NCBI GenBank assembly: GCA_037903475.1
Contig: JBAJFG010000425.1
Location: 124,001 to 188,000 of the forward strand
Direction: 5' to 3'
DNA: 64,000 bases
From: Ancylostoma caninum
Lineage: Eukaryota > Nematoda > Chromadorea > Rhabditida > Ancylostomatidae
Shown piece after piece: positions 59,733-64,000 of the stretch (positions within the stretch are counted from its first letter, which is position 1; each line of letters starts with the position of its first letter). A program made the translations under genes and the position numbers. A model generated the notes under the pieces. It saw nothing but the letters and a program-made list of their open reading frames with translations. It made no database searches and had not been told where the DNA came from.

Positions 59733-60152
59733 TATTTCGTGTAGTGCAAGCGATTATTGACGAGTTTGCGCTCCACGTTTAAACAAGATAATTAATTATA
59801 TTGTTTGTCACAGACTTTTTGTTTACTATGTATAGTTAGAGTATTTACCTTTATTTTGTTTCATCTATTATGGAAGGAATGATCAAAGAAAATCTGATTT
59901 TCCGGATTGATAAATTAAATTGTATTCCATATGAGCAACACGGCCTCTCATTGTGAGAGGAGCTCTCTCAATGATCCTAAGAAAAATTCGGTCGAGGTGG
60001 TCTGCCACCTTGTCATCAACGCTTTGTAGGTGTAGACGAAGCCGTAGCGCCCCAGCAACTCCCTAGTCTCTGACCGTCTGTTGCTTTCATTCTTTGTCAT
60101 CATCTTAGGAGCGAGATTCATGTTGCATGAACCTGTTGCATTGCGTTAGTAG

Positions 60153-60330
60153 CAGTCAGTATCGGACGCAGAAAGGAGGGGGGGGCGTGGGGAAAAAAAT
60201 GGAGTCTCCACCACGTTGGTGCCAGATGGAAAATAAAATTAATAAAAGTGTTGAGAGTAATAATAAATAGTTGGTGGAAATTATTCAAAAATTTGAATAA
60301 GAATAAACAATTGTAGACTAATACAAGGTT
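60153..60330 (+). repeat. dispersed repeat with CGGACGCAGAAAG core
   Basis: The text CAGTATCGGACGCAGAAAGG, a G run, CGTGGGGAAAAAAATGGAG and AAAATAAAATTAATAAAAGT also occurs, degraded, at 50401-50510 (GTGCCGGACGCAGAAAG, GTGGGGAAAAAAGTGCGG) and inverted near 51240-51400 (CTCCTTTGCGTCCGCCACTG). It abuts the 3' end of Helentron-like copy 5. I do not recognise the family. Confidence 0.5.
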
Positions 60331-60335
60331 TTCAT

Positions 60336-61177
60336 CTGTATATATAAAAGTGAAAGTTTGTTTGTGTGTGTGTGTGTTTGTGTGTTTGTGTATGTTTGTG
60401 TGTTCCGAATAGAAATCGCGGAAGATGAACCGATCAGGACCAAATTCTGCAGGTGGACTCTCCACTGGCCGGCGGAGGTTATAGGCTACTTCGCACCTGG
60501 GGTTATCGATTGGTTTATCGATTAGATCGATTTTATTGATTTTTCGCTCTTCATGACCAGGGACTAGCGAGAACATGCCTAATGGGGTACCTTAATGCGC
60601 TAAACACGAATACGACAACCATTTTGCGCAAAATATTGATTTATTGATTTTATTGATTTTTTGTTATTCTTGATCATGGGGTGGTAAAGACGTGTCTACT
60701 GGGGTTCCTCAATACGCTGAATAAGAATGACATCCATTTTGCACGAAAGATTGATTTATTCATTTTATCGATTTTTCCCCATTTACGCTCGGGGACGAAC
60801 AAAGACATGTCTTCTTGGGTTTCTCAATACGCTGGATATGACAAACCTTTTGCACGAAATATCGATTTTTCGATTTCATTGATTTTTGGCTCTTCCGCCC
60901 AATGGAGCGGTGAAGACATCTCTCCTGGGGTTCCTCGATATGCTGAGCATGAATATGACAACCAATCTGTACGAATACGTCGATTCAATGTCACCGAAAT
61001 AGCTTTGCTAAATTTTCGCCCACAAGTCGATGGTAAACGTCACCTGGGCTTCGCTAACATGCTAATCACCAAAATTATGGAGATTTCAATGAATTTGTCG
61101 ATGATAGTAATTGGCCTCAGCAGCATGATGTAGCCAAGGTAGTAAAACACTTGAGCGAAGCGGGGTACGGCAGCTAG
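60336..61177 (-). mobile_element. Helentron-like element, copy 5
   Basis: Read on the minus strand, the element starts CTAGCTGCCGTACCCCGCTT (then CGCTCAAGTGTTTTACTACC), holds four or more ~116 bp units (TATTCAGCGTATTGAGGAAC, GATAAAATGAATAAATCAAT), then AGAATTTGGTCCTGATCGGT, and ends in CAAACTTTCACTTTTATATA then TACAG. The 3' microsatellite is expanded here to a (CACA)n tract of about 50 bp (60357-60405). Plus- and minus-strand ORFs of 150 codons across it are repeat read-through. Confidence 0.8.
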
Positions 61178-63797
61178 TTTATTTTATAAAATGATTCCAA
61201 AAATACGACGACCCATTTCCAATGGGGGGATTGTAAATCAAGAAATAATAATAAAACTAAACATTTAAAAGTAAACTAATGCGAAATTTCTATTCAGTCT
61301 ATGAAGTACAATATTTTCGAAGGTTCGGTGACCGATTCCGAAAGGAAGTATTGTTCAATTGTACCCATTCGTAAGCTTTCGATGAAATAGCATTAATTTG
61401 TCAACAATGAGGACTGAAGAAGGCGGTATATACATATACATAAATATCTTACAAATAAAGGCATCAAAGAGTTCACTGATCCAACAAATAGCGAATATCT
61501 TATGGAGAGAGACATCAGACACAGAACTATATTAAAAGGGCTTGTTTTTTTCTGTCGTTTAATAGGAGAAGCCCAAGGAAAGCGGGTCTCTTCCAAATAA
61601 CAATAAATGCAACAGGGATGATCAATGGTGGTCATTGATGCTGCTCTCATTAATTCTGTTACCGAAACCACTCGGACTTGGCATGGATCATCGATCATTT
61701 GCCGATCCAGGAAATTTTGTACTCCTTTAGTGCATGTCCTTTGTTTTCAGCAAAAATGGAAGAAGCAGAGAGTTGGGGAGCGTAGGCTCACCTGCCCCTA
61801 CGACACTTACTCTATTACAATTTGCTGGAGGGGGTATTTTGAAGTCAAACCGCATAGGTTTTATGCCTATCTGTCCATGGAGTTGTGAGATACAAATGAC
61901 TATTGCTTATTGTTTTTTCTTCCGTAATAATGAAGGATAAAGAATAACTCAGACATTCGTGGGGGTCGACTGCAAGTAGAAAAGGGGTCCACCCCCAGTT
62001 GTACCTGGGAGTGGACCCAAATCGCGGGGCACCTACCCCCACATATGGTCGACGTCCCCCAGGTGCCCCCGGCAGACGTCCCCCCACCTGCCCCCACAGA
62101 CGTCCCCCCACGTGCCCCAGCAGAGATCCCCCACGTACCCCATCAGACGTCCTTCCCCCCACGTGTTCTCGCGGCTGCCCCTACCTCAGCCGAACATGTG
62201 CGAGCCGCTGAGCGCAAAAGTACACTTTCGGTTCTAGAGTTAAGTCAAAAGCCCCATAAGTTAGGGATTCTTTGGCCGAGAATTCCGAAATTCTTGGCCA
62301 GTGGACGGGAGGTTTGATTCCGCATTAAAAACGTGCTGAAGGTGCGGCAAGGTTTTCCAGCACGGCAACATTTATTCGTTCGCTTATTCAATGCTTACTG
62401 CTGGAAAGTTCATTTTGATGTGCAATCTCAACTCCTCAGCTCCGGTTTTCCCAGCTTCCTAGCAAGGAAACTCGTCCGCTCTAGTATATATCGAATATGG
62501 CCTCTTAGTTTTTTGACGGTTCTTCCCAATTTCAAGCATATCGCTGGATCGAGTAGGACCGGATTCTGTCGATATACCCATCATTAACTGACACATTGCC
62601 TAGTTGCCCTATAATGAGAACCCATGAACACCAAATCAAAAAGTGGGCGAAGCGACGGGGGTTCGACCTGCTGTTCGACGGCACAATTGTCTGAGAAGGT
62701 GATGGGTGTTAATCACTTTCGTTCGTGAGAATGCGCTGTTCATTCGACTTCGTCTGTAAATCTTGGGAGCATTGGATGAGTATGTGCCGTATACAGTCGC
62801 TTGCATCTTATGTCAATGTTACGTCCTCCCAGATTCCCCTTGACTAGAGAGATGAAAGGCTTGGTTGGCCTGACTCTCAGCGAAAGAAACCATTACGACA
62901 GGGCACATGCAAGCTACAGCTTTGGAGCCCGCCTACGAGCAGTCTGCGGTAGAACTTGTCCTACGTTTCCTACACCTGTCGTACTTTTCAGCACTCAACC
63001 CTTTCCACAGGAAGTATCTCATATCATATTGATTACCCATGTCAGCTGGAAGAACCAACGAAAGGAAAGAGAATTTATCCGCGTGTTTGTGTTCACTGCA
63101 TTACTTGGAAACATAGAAGACTTATGTTGACGCTGAATCCCAGCGCGAACGTCGTGCACTTGATTCAAATTTGGGTTTTCTTATATAAGTAAGAATTATT
63201 TCATGCTTTTTAAATTCTTCGAATCTCTTGTTTACACGCTAGCGTTTGAATTTTGGCCCTCACATGCGTTTCACTTGCGGAGAAAGAGCAGAAACCAAAT
63301 GATGCTTTCATCTTCATTAATTTTTCAAACATTGACAGCCTTGCCTATTTAAGGGCAGTATTTTCGTGACATCTCCGACTCACAGAAACTGTAGACTAGC
63401 GATTCCTTCTCGTAATGCTCCTAAAAAACTACGGAGCTTATGTGTGCTTCTTCACTTTAATGGAAGCAAACCTTCAGTTTCCTCTGAAGAGTTCTGCTCC
63501 CCTTCAATTCCCTTAGCATTTCGCGACATAGCTTTCCAGCTCCTCCTTGTTTTTGAGCTCGACTGCATGTGAAATCCTCGAGCTGTAAAGATCAGCACAA
63601 GTTTTTTTTTTCTTTTGGGATGTGCTGTGAGAATGGAAAGTGTTGACGAAGTGGAAGGAAGTATTAAGACAGAAAAGGATTCCTTCTTTGGGAGCGTTTG
63701 TTGTTAATACTGTAAAGAACATATTGAAAAATAATCGTCAAAACAATGAGCGCTGAAGGAACTACCGCACCCCAGAATCGTTTTCTTCAGATTTTCA
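61178..63797. other. region without a firm gene; GC-rich minisatellite inside
   Basis: Apart from the minisatellite at 62046-62165, I see only weak signals. Positions 62985-63190 follow an acceptor (TACTTTTCAG) and read YPCQLEEPTKGKRIYPRVC then VHCITWKHRR, loosely like the Cys-rich end of a piggyBac-type transposase, but this is too degraded to call. Confidence 0.35.
62046..62165 (+). repeat. GC-rich 24 bp minisatellite
   Basis: About five units of roughly 24 bp follow the pattern GACGTCCCCCCACGTGCCCC then AGCA, with variants GACGTCCCCCAGGTGCCCCC, GACGTCCCCCCACCTGCCCC and GAGATCCCCCACGTACCCCA. In one frame the repeat encodes the octapeptide D-V-P-P-x-A-P-x (ADVPPPAPTDVPPRAPAEIP) inside a 90-codon ORF (62045-62317). 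I see no splice support for it as an exon. Confidence 0.75.
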
Positions 63798-63956
63798 CGT
63801 GAAAAAGATTCCCAGGATCTCCTGCCAGAACTCTATACGTAATTGCTCGGAAAGTAGCCGCAAAATCCATCTTCGACCAACAAATTTTGAAGAGCCCGTG
63901 GGCGGAGCAAAGGCAGGAGTTCCACATCAAGCACCTATCCTGTTACGAAGTGAATG
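63798..63956 (+). CDS. possible exon near the right edge, unknown
   Basis: A strong acceptor (GTTTTCTTCAG) and a good donor (GTGAGG at 63957) enclose an open frame beginning FHVKKIPRISCQNSIRN and including IHLRPTNFEEPVGG and VPHQAPILLRSE. Another frame also stays open to the window end (TLYVIARKVAAKSIFDQQIL, then VNGEELLRETRISSEDA), so the true frame is not settled. The gene, if real, continues beyond the window. Confidence 0.33.
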
Positions 63957-64000
63957 GTGAGGAACTCTTACGAGAGACACGAATTTCCTCAGAAGATGCG

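Noticed and set aside
60118..61133. ORFs of 150-152 codons on both strands
   Set aside because: They run through the Helentron-like element and its microsatellite; similar frames arise from the other copies.
62985..63190. PiggyBac-like Cys-rich tail
   Set aside because: Only two Cys pairs and a basic patch are similar, and flanking frames are broken; the evidence is too thin for a call.

Overview
The window is nuclear DNA from a nematode, most likely a strongylid of the hookworm type. The grounds are TTTTCAG-type splice acceptors, acceptors placed directly against start codons (as expected for spliced-leader trans-splicing), small exons split by introns from about 50 bp to several kb, nematode-type secreted lipase and saposin genes, and a dense load of mariner/maT transposons, small inverted-repeat elements and Helentron-like repeats. 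There is no bacterial architecture. Six genes can be rebuilt exon by exon with matching splice phases. Most long unspliced ORFs are repeat sequence or chance.

Layout. 1-9.5 kb: non-genic, with a nearly intact mariner (2198-3454), a foldback element (3470-4011) and a Helentron-like copy (7716-8197). 9.6-28.2 kb (+): a C1orf43/NICE-3-like single-pass membrane protein in eight exons, its introns filled with repeats. 29.0-33.1 kb (+): a type I membrane protein with a Thr/Pro-rich stalk, three EGF-like domains, one membrane segment and a PPxY/polyproline tail. 35.3-39.35 kb (+): PIGC, a subunit of the enzyme that starts GPI-anchor synthesis. 40.1-42.9 kb (-): a secreted EstA-type lipase in seven exons. 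46.4-49.2 kb (-): a 250-residue surface protein with two three-finger (Ly6/uPAR-like) domains and a hydrophobic C-terminus. 57.0-57.45 kb (-): a small secreted saposin-like protein with a dead maT transposon (57529-58799) just upstream. 59.1-61.2 kb: a deleted mariner and another Helentron-like copy. 61.2-64 kb: mostly non-genic, with a GC-rich minisatellite and a possible exon near the right edge.

The genes do not form one pathway. PIGC acts in GPI-anchor synthesis and the three-finger protein could be a GPI-anchor client, but that link is only an inference. The lipase, saposin-like protein and three-finger protein are all secreted or surface proteins. The repeats are the most unusual part: five Helentron-like copies with a ~116 bp internal tandem unit, two foldback elements that share a core with that unit, GC-rich hairpin modules, and ATCGAT-rich tracts inside short introns of several host genes.
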